The notes beneath the pieces were generated by a model. It was not told the origin of the DNA. It worked only from the letters and a program-made list of their open reading frames with translations, and searched no databases. Shown here piece by piece: positions 1 to 7,799 of a stretch of 64,000 nucleotides of DNA; positions within the stretch are counted from its first letter, which is position 1; every line of letters begins with the position of its first letter. The position numbers were made by a program, and so were the translations under genes. The DNA is from an uncultured Atopobium sp. Lineage in GTDB: Bacteria; Actinomycetota; Coriobacteriia; Coriobacteriales; Atopobiaceae. Where the stretch lies: contig CAKAPG010000006.1 in NCBI GenBank assembly GCA_916715765.1, forward strand, positions 42,616 to 106,615, written 5' to 3'.

Positions 1-1368
1 TACAATCTCGCCAATCATTTCATAGCAGAAAGAATCTACCAAGTCACAAAGGACAATATCTCCAACCGCGGCCTCTCCCTCTGCAATGTGAACAGCGCCA
101 TCGCAGTCAGGAGCCTGGAACCACGTATGGCCGATAAGCTCAGTGCCCTCGTCGGATTCTTCGATTCCGTCAATAATGACCTCACAGCGCTCACCAACGT
201 GACGGGCAGTTGCGGCAAAGCCAAGTTGCTCTACAAGGTCAAGCAGACGCTGCGTGCGCTCAATCTTTACCTCGTCAGGAACCTGATCAGACATCTTTGC
301 GCCTAGAGTTCCCTCTTCTGGCGAATAGGTAAAGACAGACGTGTAGTCAAACTCCTGCTCCTGAATAAAGTCATAGAGCTCGTCTGATTCTTCATCGGTC
401 TCGCCTGGGAAGCCGCACATTCCGGTGGTACGAAGAACCATGCCAGGAATCTCTGTTCTGAGGCGATCAAAAAGCTCACGAAGCTCCTGCGTAGAGCCAG
501 AGCGACCCATGCGCTTAAGAATACGCTCATTGCAGTGCTGAATTGGAATATCAATGTAAGGTAGAACCTCAGGCGTATCACGAATGGTGCTGATAAGCTC
601 ATCGGTCATACCTTCTGGCTGCAGATACAAAACGCGAATCCAGCCCTTATAGGGACGGACTACCTCAGCAACCTGCTGCATAAGCTTAGCAAGCGTTGGC
701 GTCTGGCCATCCTCTGTGTCAGGCATATCAGAGCCCCAAATGCCGGTGTCCTGGCCAATCAAAATGACCTCACGAACACCGCCCTCCATCAGCTCATGAA
801 CCTCTTGAAGAATCTCTTCAGCAGGTCTTGAGTGATAGTGACCACGAATATACGGAATAGCGCAGAAAGCGCAGAATCTGTCACAGCCCTCAGAAATCTT
901 TACAAACGCACTAGCGCCATCAATGGTGCGCAACATGCCGTGAGCGGCAACAATAGACTGCGTTGGCTCAGGGATATTCAGAACGTCTGCGACAATGCTC
1001 ACAATGCCATCTTCTTGATCTGCGGGAACAAAAGCAGCAACCTCAGGAAGCTGCTCATTAAGTTCTGCACCGTAACGAGAAGGAACGCAGCCACACATAA
1101 TAATGGGCAGCTTACGCACTCCCTCAGAAGCGCCTTCAGCAATCTCAAGGGTAGCCTCAATGGACTCCTCTGTTGCAGAAGCCAAGAACGAGCAGGTGTT
1201 GATAATTGCAACGTCTGCTGACTCTGGATCTGCAACTTCACCAAAACCAGAGGCCAGAAGACGCGCACGCATGCGGTCTGTATCAACCTCGTTTTTAGCG
1301 CATCCTAACGTGATGTATAGGACGTTATAGCCCCTATCGATAGTTGTTGAACTGGAGGGGCTGGCCAT
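1..1368 (-). CDS. rimO: Ribosomal protein S12 methylthiotransferase RimO (3' end outside window)
   Basis: Radical-SAM methylthiotransferase that modifies an aspartate of ribosomal protein S12 (family role). The translation begins MASPSSSTTIDRGYNVLYIT and continues with LGCAKNEVDTDRM, a RimO-type N-terminal UPF0004 domain. The radical-SAM cluster is EGCDRFCAFCAIPYIRG (three cysteines, C-x3-C-x2-C spacing). The last visible residues, near GEIV, lie in the TRAM region, so only a few codons are missing. The ATG at 1368 has an AGGAG ribosome site 6-7 bases upstream and overlaps the 3' end of yajQ by 35 bases, which suggests coupling. No stop occurs in this frame inside the window, so the gene is truncated by the window and is not a pseudogene. 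Confidence 0.93.
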   Translation of the reverse strand, partial: MASPSSSTTIDRGYNVLYITLGCAKNEVDTDRMRARLLASGFGEVADPESADVAIINTCSFLASATEESIEATLEIAEGASEGVRKLPIIMCGCVPSRYGAELNEQLPEVAAFVPADQEDGIVSIVADVLNIPEPTQSIVAAHGMLRTIDGASAFVKISEGCDRFCAFCAIPYIRGHYHSRPAEEILQEVHELMEGGVREVILIGQDTGIWGSDMPDTEDGQTPTLAKLMQQVAEVVRPYKGWIRVLYLQPEGMTDELISTIRDTPEVLPYIDIPIQHCNERILKRMGRSGSTQELRELFDRLRTEIPGMVLRTTGMCGFPGETDEESDELYDFIQEQEFDYTSVFTYSPEEGTLGAKMSDQVPDEVKIERTQRLLDLVEQLGFAATARHVGERCEVIIDGIEESDEGTELIGHTWFQAPDCDGAVHIAEGEAAVGDIVLCDLVDSFCYEMIGEIV

Positions 1369-1831
1369 AGTCTTTCTCCTTAAGGCTTGCAATCACAGAC
1401 TGAAGAACATCGCGAGAAGCGCTAGAAACACGCAGCTTATCGCCCTCAACGGTTGCCTTAGCCTTAACTTTCATATCACGAATATCTTTAGCAATCTTCT
1501 TGGCAGTCTCCTGGTCAATACCAGAAACAATAGAGCCAATCTGACGCACGGTAGAACCTGCTGCAGGAATAGAGTCTCCCCAACGAATAGCAGTAAGATC
1601 GATTCCGCGCTTTACCAGCTTGGAGCCAAGAACATCCCTAACCTGAGATGCAACAAAATCTGCAGGAGCTTCAATAGTGAACTTGCCCTCTTTCTTAGAG
1701 AGCTCAAGTGTTGCACCAGAATCTTTTAGATCGTAGCGCTGGGTAAGCTCACGAGCTGCCTGCTGAAATGCATTATCAACTTCCATCATGTCTACTTCAG
1801 ACACAACGTCAAAGCTTGATTCTTTAGCCAT
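1334..1831 (-). CDS. yajQ: YajQ-family nucleotide-binding protein
   Basis: A 165-residue protein of normal YajQ length, with the typical start AKESSFDVVSEVDMMEVDNA and an end of FNNYR. The family has two ferredoxin-like halves. Some members bind cyclic di-GMP or nucleotides, but the physiological role is not settled. The start at 1831 has a GGAGGGG site directly upstream. The gene lies between a RodZ-like gene and rimO on the same strand; its last 35 bases overlap rimO. Confidence 0.92.
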   Translation of the reverse strand: MAKESSFDVVSEVDMMEVDNAFQQAARELTQRYDLKDSGATLELSKKEGKFTIEAPADFVASQVRDVLGSKLVKRGIDLTAIRWGDSIPAAGSTVRQIGSIVSGIDQETAKKIAKDIRDMKVKAKATVEGDKLRVSSASRDVLQSVIASLKEKDYGQPLQFNNYR

Positions 1832-1849
1832 TTCCCCTCCGTATTAACT

Positions 1850-1871
1850 GGACGAGAAGAACTTCTCGCCC
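1850..1871. other. Intercistronic palindrome built on the CGAGAAG motif
   Basis: The gap between the RodZ-like stop and the yajQ start holds an inverted repeat with arms ending CGAGAAG and starting CTTCTCG, separated by two bases. One arm, TTCTCGCC at 1863-1870, is an exact copy of the octamer over-represented in the window. No U-tract follows on either strand, so it is not a convincing terminator. It may be an mRNA hairpin or a paired copy of the octamer. Confidence 0.6.
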
Positions 1872-1879
1872 TATGGCGT

Positions 1880-3385
1880 TTAGTTATTTGAATTGCTGTT
1901 GGAATTCTGGTTGTTAGTTGTACCAGAGGTTCCGCTTGTTGTATTTGTTGACGTGCTGTTTGTTTGAGTTCCTGAAGCGTTTGCTCCGTTAGCGTCAGCA
2001 GGTTTAGTACCCTGAATAGTCAAGGTGCCAATACCAGAAGCATTTGCGTCAAATGGCTTAGCAGTACCATTAACGGTTACCGCAACAGCACCAGGAGTAC
2101 CTGCAAGAACGGTCATGGAGTCAGTGACGGTGTATGTCTGAGACCATGGGCCGGTAATAGCATCAGCCTCAACACTCTTGCCGTCAACGGTAATCTCAAC
2201 CCAGCTTGTCTGACCATCTGCAACAGTAACCACTACGGTAGTCTGCTTAGGAGTCTCTTCCTTCTTTGGCTCAGTTGTAGTGGTGCTCTTAGAAGTATCA
2301 GTAGAATCCTTCTTAGAGGTGTCCGTGTTGCTATTTGTAGTAGTGGAATTCTTAGAAGAATCGGATGTTGAGTTGTTAACGCTTACCGTTTTAGTTGTAG
2401 TAGGCGTAGTGCGAGCTGTCATGCAGGAACGAACGCTAAACAGCAAAACGGCAGTAATGATCACAACAACAAGAGCAAATACGGTGGCAATGGTGCGGCC
2501 CGTATCAGAGAAATAATTCTGAAGCGCACCCATAACGCCTGGTCTTTGAGGAGCACGGCGCTGTTGAGCGGCGGCGCTAGATGGCTGGCGACGACGAACA
2601 TTAGGCCTATCTACCTGTGCAATATTTCTAGAGCCACGGCGACCGGAAATAGTAGATGCTCGCTCATAAGGATCAGTTACATTGTCATAGCGAAGGTCAT
2701 CGGTGTAATCGCTTGGAGCAACAGTTCTTCTGGTTACATCGTCTTTATAAGCTGGCATGCTAACGCCCGCAATACCTACACGTCTGCGCTGAACGCCACC
2801 ACGTGTACGACTTGCCATGGTCTTCTGGCGAGAAGCCTCTTCAATACCAGCGTTATACGCATGACCTGTGGCGTAGCGAGAATATGAGTAGCCGCCAGCG
2901 TCTTCTTCAGATGCCTGAGCACCCAGAGGCACACCGGTTTGCCTGGAGCGAACACCAGAGGTAGTTGCAAATGCGCCCATATCGCCAGCAGGGCCTCCCG
3001 ATGTGGGGAGAAGACCGTGGTACTGTACGTATGCCTTTGGCCTGCTACCGGACTCGTTTACGACATCATAACCAGCAATACCACGGCCAGACTGGGTATC
3101 GCGCGTACGACGACGCAGCTCATGAGAATAGGTGCCGTTTTCAAACTCGTAGCTCTCTTCCTGGAAGAGGTCTACGATCTCACGCGGATTGAGTCCCAGG
3201 TAGCGAGCATACGAAGAAAGCATGCCCTGAGCATAACCACTCTGCGGCATGTTCTCAAAATCGCCTTCCTCAAAAGCAATAAGTGCCTGCTCCTTGAGGC
3301 GAAGAATCTTTGATGCTTGAGTGATAGAAAGCCCGAGCTGACGTCTACGTTCTACGAGCATCTCACTAAAACGAGGGCGTGGCAT
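1880..3385 (-). CDS. RodZ-like membrane-anchored helix-turn-helix protein
   Basis: A 501-residue protein. Residues about 5-75 form an HTH_25/Xre-like domain (MLVERRRQLGLSITQASKIL, then GYAQGMLSSYARYLGLNP), as in the N-terminus of the cell-shape protein RodZ. A long low-complexity Arg/Tyr/Ser region follows. A single membrane segment (TIATVFALVVVIITAVLLF) lies around residue 300. The extracytoplasmic part has a Ser/Thr/Asn/Lys-rich linker, a DUF4115-like beta domain (SWVEITVDGKSVEADAITG) and an Asn/Ser/Thr tail. RodZ links MreB to the membrane in rods; the role in a coccoid coriobacterium is uncertain. It is 2 bp downstream of ftsK, with GGGAGG before the ATG. Confidence 0.8.
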   Translation of the reverse strand: MPRPRFSEMLVERRRQLGLSITQASKILRLKEQALIAFEEGDFENMPQSGYAQGMLSSYARYLGLNPREIVDLFQEESYEFENGTYSHELRRRTRDTQSGRGIAGYDVVNESGSRPKAYVQYHGLLPTSGGPAGDMGAFATTSGVRSRQTGVPLGAQASEEDAGGYSYSRYATGHAYNAGIEEASRQKTMASRTRGGVQRRRVGIAGVSMPAYKDDVTRRTVAPSDYTDDLRYDNVTDPYERASTISGRRGSRNIAQVDRPNVRRRQPSSAAAQQRRAPQRPGVMGALQNYFSDTGRTIATVFALVVVIITAVLLFSVRSCMTARTTPTTTKTVSVNNSTSDSSKNSTTTNSNTDTSKKDSTDTSKSTTTTEPKKEETPKQTTVVVTVADGQTSWVEITVDGKSVEADAITGPWSQTYTVTDSMTVLAGTPGAVAVTVNGTAKPFDANASGIGTLTIQGTKPADANGANASGTQTNSTSTNTTSGTSGTTNNQNSNSNSNN

Positions 3386-3387
3386 GC

Positions 3388-5880
3388 TTACTCTACCTCC
3401 CTATAGGCAGCGTCTTGAACTTTGAGCTCTTCAAGAGCATCTTTATCGATAAGAACTTCTCGAGGCTTTGATCCGTTAGCTGGGCCAACAACACCTTTTG
3501 CCTCAAGCATATCCATAATTCTACCAGCACGAGCATACCCAACAGAGAGCGCTCTTTGCAAACTAGATGTAGAACCTAGCTGAGAATCCACAATTATGCG
3601 CGCAGCTTCCCAAATAAGCGGATCGTCTGCCTGCGCCATACCACCAACTCCCCCAACGCCATCGGCCTGTGTTGGAGTTGCAACAGTCAAAATGTTGTCG
3701 TGATATTCTGCGGTACGCTGAGTACGAATGTACTTAACGGTTTCCTCGATTTCCTCGTCAGAGACCCAGCAACCCTGGGCGCGATTTGGCTTCTTACCAC
3801 GAAGCTTAACCAGCATATCGCCTTTACCCAGCAGCTGCTCTGCACCCTTTTGGTCCAGAATAATACGGGAGTTCAAAGAGTTATCAACAGAGAGTGCAAC
3901 GCGGTTATCGATGTTTGCGCGGATCAGACCAGTTACAACGTCAGCAGAAGGACGCTGTGTTGCAACAATCAGGTGAATACCTGCAGCACGACCAAGCTGA
4001 GCAATACGGACAATGGAAGACTCAACGTCTTTGCCCGCAACCATCATAAGGTCAGCAAGCTCGTCGATGACAATAACAAAGTATGGCATGTGCTTTGGAG
4101 GGTTCTCCATATCAGCGTATTTATCGCCATCAACGTTTCTGTTGTACGTCTTAATGTCACGAACCTTGTAGTGCTCAAATACCTTCAGGCGGCGCTCCAT
4201 CTCGGTGACGCCCCACTGAAGCGCACTTGCTGCCTGCCTTGGCTCGGTAACAACTGGAACATACAGGTGAGGAAGACCAGCGTAACCCGTAAACTCAACG
4301 CGCTTTGGGTCAACCATAATAAGGCGAACCTGCTCAGGAGTTGCGCGCATGAGCATAGACATGACAATAGCGTTGAGCAGGACAGACTTACCAGAACCGG
4401 TAGTACCTGCTACCAGCAAGTGAGGAAGGCTGGCAAGGTCAACAACAATTGGCTTACCCTCAGAATCGCGACCAAAGGCACACTCAAGAGGACCACCCTT
4501 TGCAAAAGGTAGAACGTCAGCCAAATTGACTGCCTGGGCTTTCTCGTTAGGAATCTCAATACCAACCAAAGAAGTACCAGGAATTGGCGCAAAAATACGA
4601 ACAGACTTTGCAGCAAGAGAAAGCGCAATATCGTCCTCAAGATTAGTGATCTTGTTGACGCGCTCGCCCTCGCCCATCGAAATCTTAAACGTAGTAACAG
4701 AAGGACCGGCGGTCCAGCCTACTACCTGGCTGGAGAGGCCAAACTCCTCAAGCGTAGCCTGGAGTCTCTGTGCGGTAGCTTCAAGCTCATCATCGCTTAC
4801 GGCAGAAGTGGCCGAGTTCTTGTTTGACTTCAGGATGCTAAATGGTGGTAACTCATACGACTCATCGTTGTCGCCTGGCCTCTTGAGCTGGTCAGGTGTG
4901 GCGAGAAAATCGGGCGTCGTTTTAGCCTTACTCTTAGGTTTAGCCTGTTTTGTGGTAGGAGCAACATCAGCTACAGCAACATCGTTTTTCTCGACAACTG
5001 CATCTTCTGGCTGGTCCTTCTTCTTAGAGCGCAGCTTATTCTTAGCCTTATCAATGAGCGTAGTAGGAGCGTCACCTGCATCCTCTTGCGCCTCTTCTTC
5101 CTCGTAAAGACGGGCATCACGCTTAATGACAGAAGTCTTGCGATTGCCCAGATAAGTTGTCTCCCCTTCACCGGTCTCGTCAAAGAGAGAAGACTGGTTG
5201 TTTGCGCCACGTCTACCCTGCTTCTTTGCAGGCTGTGGAGCATTTGCAGCGTAGAGCTCCTCTTCTTTTGCAAGAGCACGCTCTTCTTTACGGTAGCGAT
5301 GATTCTCACGCGCTTCATCCAGGCGGAAGCTTACGCGCTCAACCATGTCAGAGATGGAGAAACCGCAGATAACAACACCGGCAATAATAAAGCCAACCAA
5401 AAGGACATTACCCACTACGCGGCCAACAAAGCGCAGCAAAACCCAAGCAATACCTCCGCCCACATAACCACCAGCAGCCTCTAGGACTTTTGTGCCCAAA
5501 ATCATATCTGGAGCAGCCTCGGCGCCTGGGAAGTTAAGTGAAATAAGAGCAAGGGCAGCAAGAACGTCCAGCGTTAGACCAATAGCAATACGTGTAGAGA
5601 TTCCCTGATCATCACGCATAAAGAAGGTCATAGCAAAGACAAATACTGCAATGGGAAAAAGTAGCGCTCCTGTACCAAAACAGAGCTTGAGCCCATGACC
5701 CATTGCGCTGGTAATAACAGCATTAGAAGGGACAATAATGGACAAAAGCATAGCAATTGCAACCACTGCAAGAACAACACCAATGATATCGTTCTGCAGT
5801 GGACTCAAGCCTACTGCCTGGGCAGAAGCGGCGTTTCTAGAATTTCTTTTTGCTGCGTTTGAGGTGCGTTTAGAGGGCAT
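3388..5880 (-). CDS. ftsK: DNA translocase FtsK/SpoIIIE
   Basis: Membrane-anchored, ATP-driven DNA pump that moves chromosome ends during division. Several N-terminal membrane segments (for example IIGVVLAVVAIAMLLSIIVP) are followed by a charged linker, the motor domain with Walker A GTTGSGKS near residue 495 and Walker B FVIVIDELADLM, and a C-terminal winged-helix gamma domain (SSLQRALSVGYARAGRIMDM) that normally reads orienting sequences such as KOPS or SRS. I chose the ATG at 5880 (830 aa) because GGAGG lies about 10 bases upstream inside the end of the RNase J gene. The longer frame from 5940 has no comparable site and would overlap RNase J by 55 bases. Confidence 0.95.
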   Translation of the reverse strand: MPSKRTSNAAKRNSRNAASAQAVGLSPLQNDIIGVVLAVVAIAMLLSIIVPSNAVITSAMGHGLKLCFGTGALLFPIAVFVFAMTFFMRDDQGISTRIAIGLTLDVLAALALISLNFPGAEAAPDMILGTKVLEAAGGYVGGGIAWVLLRFVGRVVGNVLLVGFIIAGVVICGFSISDMVERVSFRLDEARENHRYRKEERALAKEEELYAANAPQPAKKQGRRGANNQSSLFDETGEGETTYLGNRKTSVIKRDARLYEEEEAQEDAGDAPTTLIDKAKNKLRSKKKDQPEDAVVEKNDVAVADVAPTTKQAKPKSKAKTTPDFLATPDQLKRPGDNDESYELPPFSILKSNKNSATSAVSDDELEATAQRLQATLEEFGLSSQVVGWTAGPSVTTFKISMGEGERVNKITNLEDDIALSLAAKSVRIFAPIPGTSLVGIEIPNEKAQAVNLADVLPFAKGGPLECAFGRDSEGKPIVVDLASLPHLLVAGTTGSGKSVLLNAIVMSMLMRATPEQVRLIMVDPKRVEFTGYAGLPHLYVPVVTEPRQAASALQWGVTEMERRLKVFEHYKVRDIKTYNRNVDGDKYADMENPPKHMPYFVIVIDELADLMMVAGKDVESSIVRIAQLGRAAGIHLIVATQRPSADVVTGLIRANIDNRVALSVDNSLNSRIILDQKGAEQLLGKGDMLVKLRGKKPNRAQGCWVSDEEIEETVKYIRTQRTAEYHDNILTVATPTQADGVGGVGGMAQADDPLIWEAARIIVDSQLGSTSSLQRALSVGYARAGRIMDMLEAKGVVGPANGSKPREVLIDKDALEELKVQDAAYREVE

Positions 5881-5885
5881 TGGGC

Positions 5886-7550
5886 TTATACCTCCATAAT
5901 GACCGGAATAACCATTGGTCGAGTACGAGTTTTGCTCCAAAGGAAGTTAGAAAGGGCGTTACGAACGCTCTTTCTCATTGCTTCAATGTTTGCGCCTTCG
6001 GACTTAGAGGCCTTCTCAATTGAATTTCTCACAAGATTCTGCGCGTCATTCATAAGCTCGTCATCGTCGGCAAATGAAACACCACGGCCAGAAATCTCAA
6101 CAACACCTGGCTTAAGGTTGCGACCAACAAGGGTTACCACAGCGGTAACAATGCCGTCCTGAGAAAGGCGTTGACGGTCACGAAGAACAACAGGGTTAGC
6201 GTCGGTGACAGAGAGGCCGTCAACGTACACTACGCCAGACTCAACCGTCTTACCACGAGTAACCTTGCCGTTTCTCATCTCAAGCGTGTCGCCGTTATCA
6301 AGAATGAAAATGCGATTAGCAGGAACGCCCATTTGCTGAGCAAGTTCTGCGTGAGCGCGCAGGTGAACAGCCTCACCGTGGACTGGCATAAAGTTCTTTG
6401 GACGAGCCATACCCAGCATAAGCTTGAGCTCTTCCTGACTACCATGGCCGGAAACGTGGACAAGTGCCTTTGACTTGTCGTAAATCTCACAACCAATCTT
6501 AGAGAGAGCGTTGATGATGGACTGAACGCTCTTCTCGTTACCTGGAACAGGAGTTGCAGAGATGATTACAGTGTCCTGAGGACGAATGGAAAGCGACTTG
6601 TGCTCTCCATTTGCCATACGTGCCAAAGCACTCAGAGGCTCTCCCTGAGAACCAGTGCAGAGAACAACAATGCGATCATCTGCAAGTTTATCAACGTCGT
6701 AAGCATCAATGATGTCTTTATCGGCAATATTGAGGTAGCCAAGCTCTCGCGCAACCTTAGTGTTGGTAATCATAGAGCGGCCCGTAACAACAACCTTACG
6801 CTTTACCGCAACAGAGGCATCACATACCTGCTGAAGACGGTGAATGTGGCTTGAGAACGACGCCACAAAGACGCGACCAGTTGCATTTTTGATGATGTGA
6901 CGAAGCGCTGCACCAACGGAAGCCTCGGATGGAGTCATACCGGGGCGGTTGGCGTTTGTGGAGTCAGACAGCAGCAGGTCAAGACCCTCAGAGCCAAACC
7001 TGGTAATAGCAGCGTAGTTTGGACGCACGCCATCAATAGGAGTCTGATCAAGCTTAAAGTCACCGGAGTGAATAAGCGTTCCTGCAGGAGTCTTCATATG
7101 AATACCAAAAGCCGCAGGAATAGAGTGGGTCATCGAGAAGAACGTGATGTCAAAGGCGCCAAGCTGGACCTTTGAGCCATCGGTAACCTCGCGAAGCTTA
7201 GTGCCCACAATCTTGTGCTCAGCAAGCTTGCCTTCAATAAAACCAAGCGAGAGCTTACTGGAATAGATTGGAACCTTACGAGTAAGGTCCATGAGCAGGT
7301 ACGGAAGAGCACCAATGTGATCCTCGTGACCGTGGGTAATCAAAATACCGCGAAGCTTATCTTCATTTTCTAGTACGTAGGTATAGTCTGGCAAAACGAG
7401 GTCAATACCAGGCTGTTCGTCATCTGGGAACATCAAACCAGCATCGACAAGCACCATATCATTACCGTACTCAAAAACGGTCATGTTCTTGCCAATGCCA
7501 TCAAGTCCGCCCATAGGAATGACTTTAAGAGCTGGGTCTTTCTTAGGCAT
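5886..7550 (-). CDS. rnj: Ribonuclease J
   Basis: A 554-residue metallo-beta-lactamase/beta-CASP ribonuclease with 5'-3' exonuclease and endonuclease activity in mRNA decay and rRNA maturation (family role). The zinc site HGHEDH is near residue 72, GDFKLD and SDSTNA follow, and the beta-CASP motifs include ASFSSHIHR, GSQGEP and VHVSGHGSQEE with HGE. The start at 7550 has AGGAAAG about 10 bases upstream. It lies beside pnp, another RNA-decay enzyme, but has its own promoter, and it is followed 5 bp later by ftsK. Confidence 0.95.
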   Translation of the reverse strand: MPKKDPALKVIPMGGLDGIGKNMTVFEYGNDMVLVDAGLMFPDDEQPGIDLVLPDYTYVLENEDKLRGILITHGHEDHIGALPYLLMDLTRKVPIYSSKLSLGFIEGKLAEHKIVGTKLREVTDGSKVQLGAFDITFFSMTHSIPAAFGIHMKTPAGTLIHSGDFKLDQTPIDGVRPNYAAITRFGSEGLDLLLSDSTNANRPGMTPSEASVGAALRHIIKNATGRVFVASFSSHIHRLQQVCDASVAVKRKVVVTGRSMITNTKVARELGYLNIADKDIIDAYDVDKLADDRIVVLCTGSQGEPLSALARMANGEHKSLSIRPQDTVIISATPVPGNEKSVQSIINALSKIGCEIYDKSKALVHVSGHGSQEELKLMLGMARPKNFMPVHGEAVHLRAHAELAQQMGVPANRIFILDNGDTLEMRNGKVTRGKTVESGVVYVDGLSVTDANPVVLRDRQRLSQDGIVTAVVTLVGRNLKPGVVEISGRGVSFADDDELMNDAQNLVRNSIEKASKSEGANIEAMRKSVRNALSNFLWSKTRTRPMVIPVIMEV

Positions 7551-7670
7551 TAAAAAACTTTCCTTTCAAAACAACTTTCTATAACAGACGCAACCCAAAG
7601 GGCCGTCTACAAGACTTTTTGCAAAATCTACATGTTGTTTAATTATATAAAAAATCAGCACGTATTACGC

Positions 7671-7699
7671 TATATATTCCCAAAGAATCAAAATCTCAA
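7671..7699 (-). promoter_or_regulatory. Predicted sigma-A promoter of the RNase J gene
   Basis: On the minus strand a TTGAGA box (7694-7699) and a TATATA box (7671-7676) are exactly 17 bp apart. Transcription would start near 7664, giving a 5' leader of about 110 nt. That leader contains an imperfect hairpin with AGACG/CGTCT arms (about 7589-7612). Confidence 0.55.
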
Positions 7700-7708
7700 C
7701 AGAATAAC

Positions 7709-7740
7709 AAGAGAGCTCCGACATACATCGAAGCTCTCTT
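7709..7740 (-). terminator. Terminator downstream of pnp
   Basis: A 13-bp stem (arms AAGAGAGCTTCGA and TCGGAGCTCTCTT, one G-U pair) with a 6-base loop lies about 60 bp past the pnp stop. A T-rich but interrupted tail (GTTATTCTGTT) follows. It separates pnp from the RNase J promoter. Confidence 0.7.
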
Positions 7741-7799
7741 TACTATCTCATGTGTATAAGGTCTCGCATGGCGAGAAACCTTTTGAGTTTGAGCGTAGC

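Noticed and set aside
1..1368. rimO read as a broken gene because no complete frame ends in the window
   Set aside because: The frame is open without interruption to the window edge and all catalytic motifs are intact.
3700..4512. A 270-codon plus-strand open frame opposite ftsK
   Set aside because: Antisense shadow of the FtsK motor domain with no family motifs.
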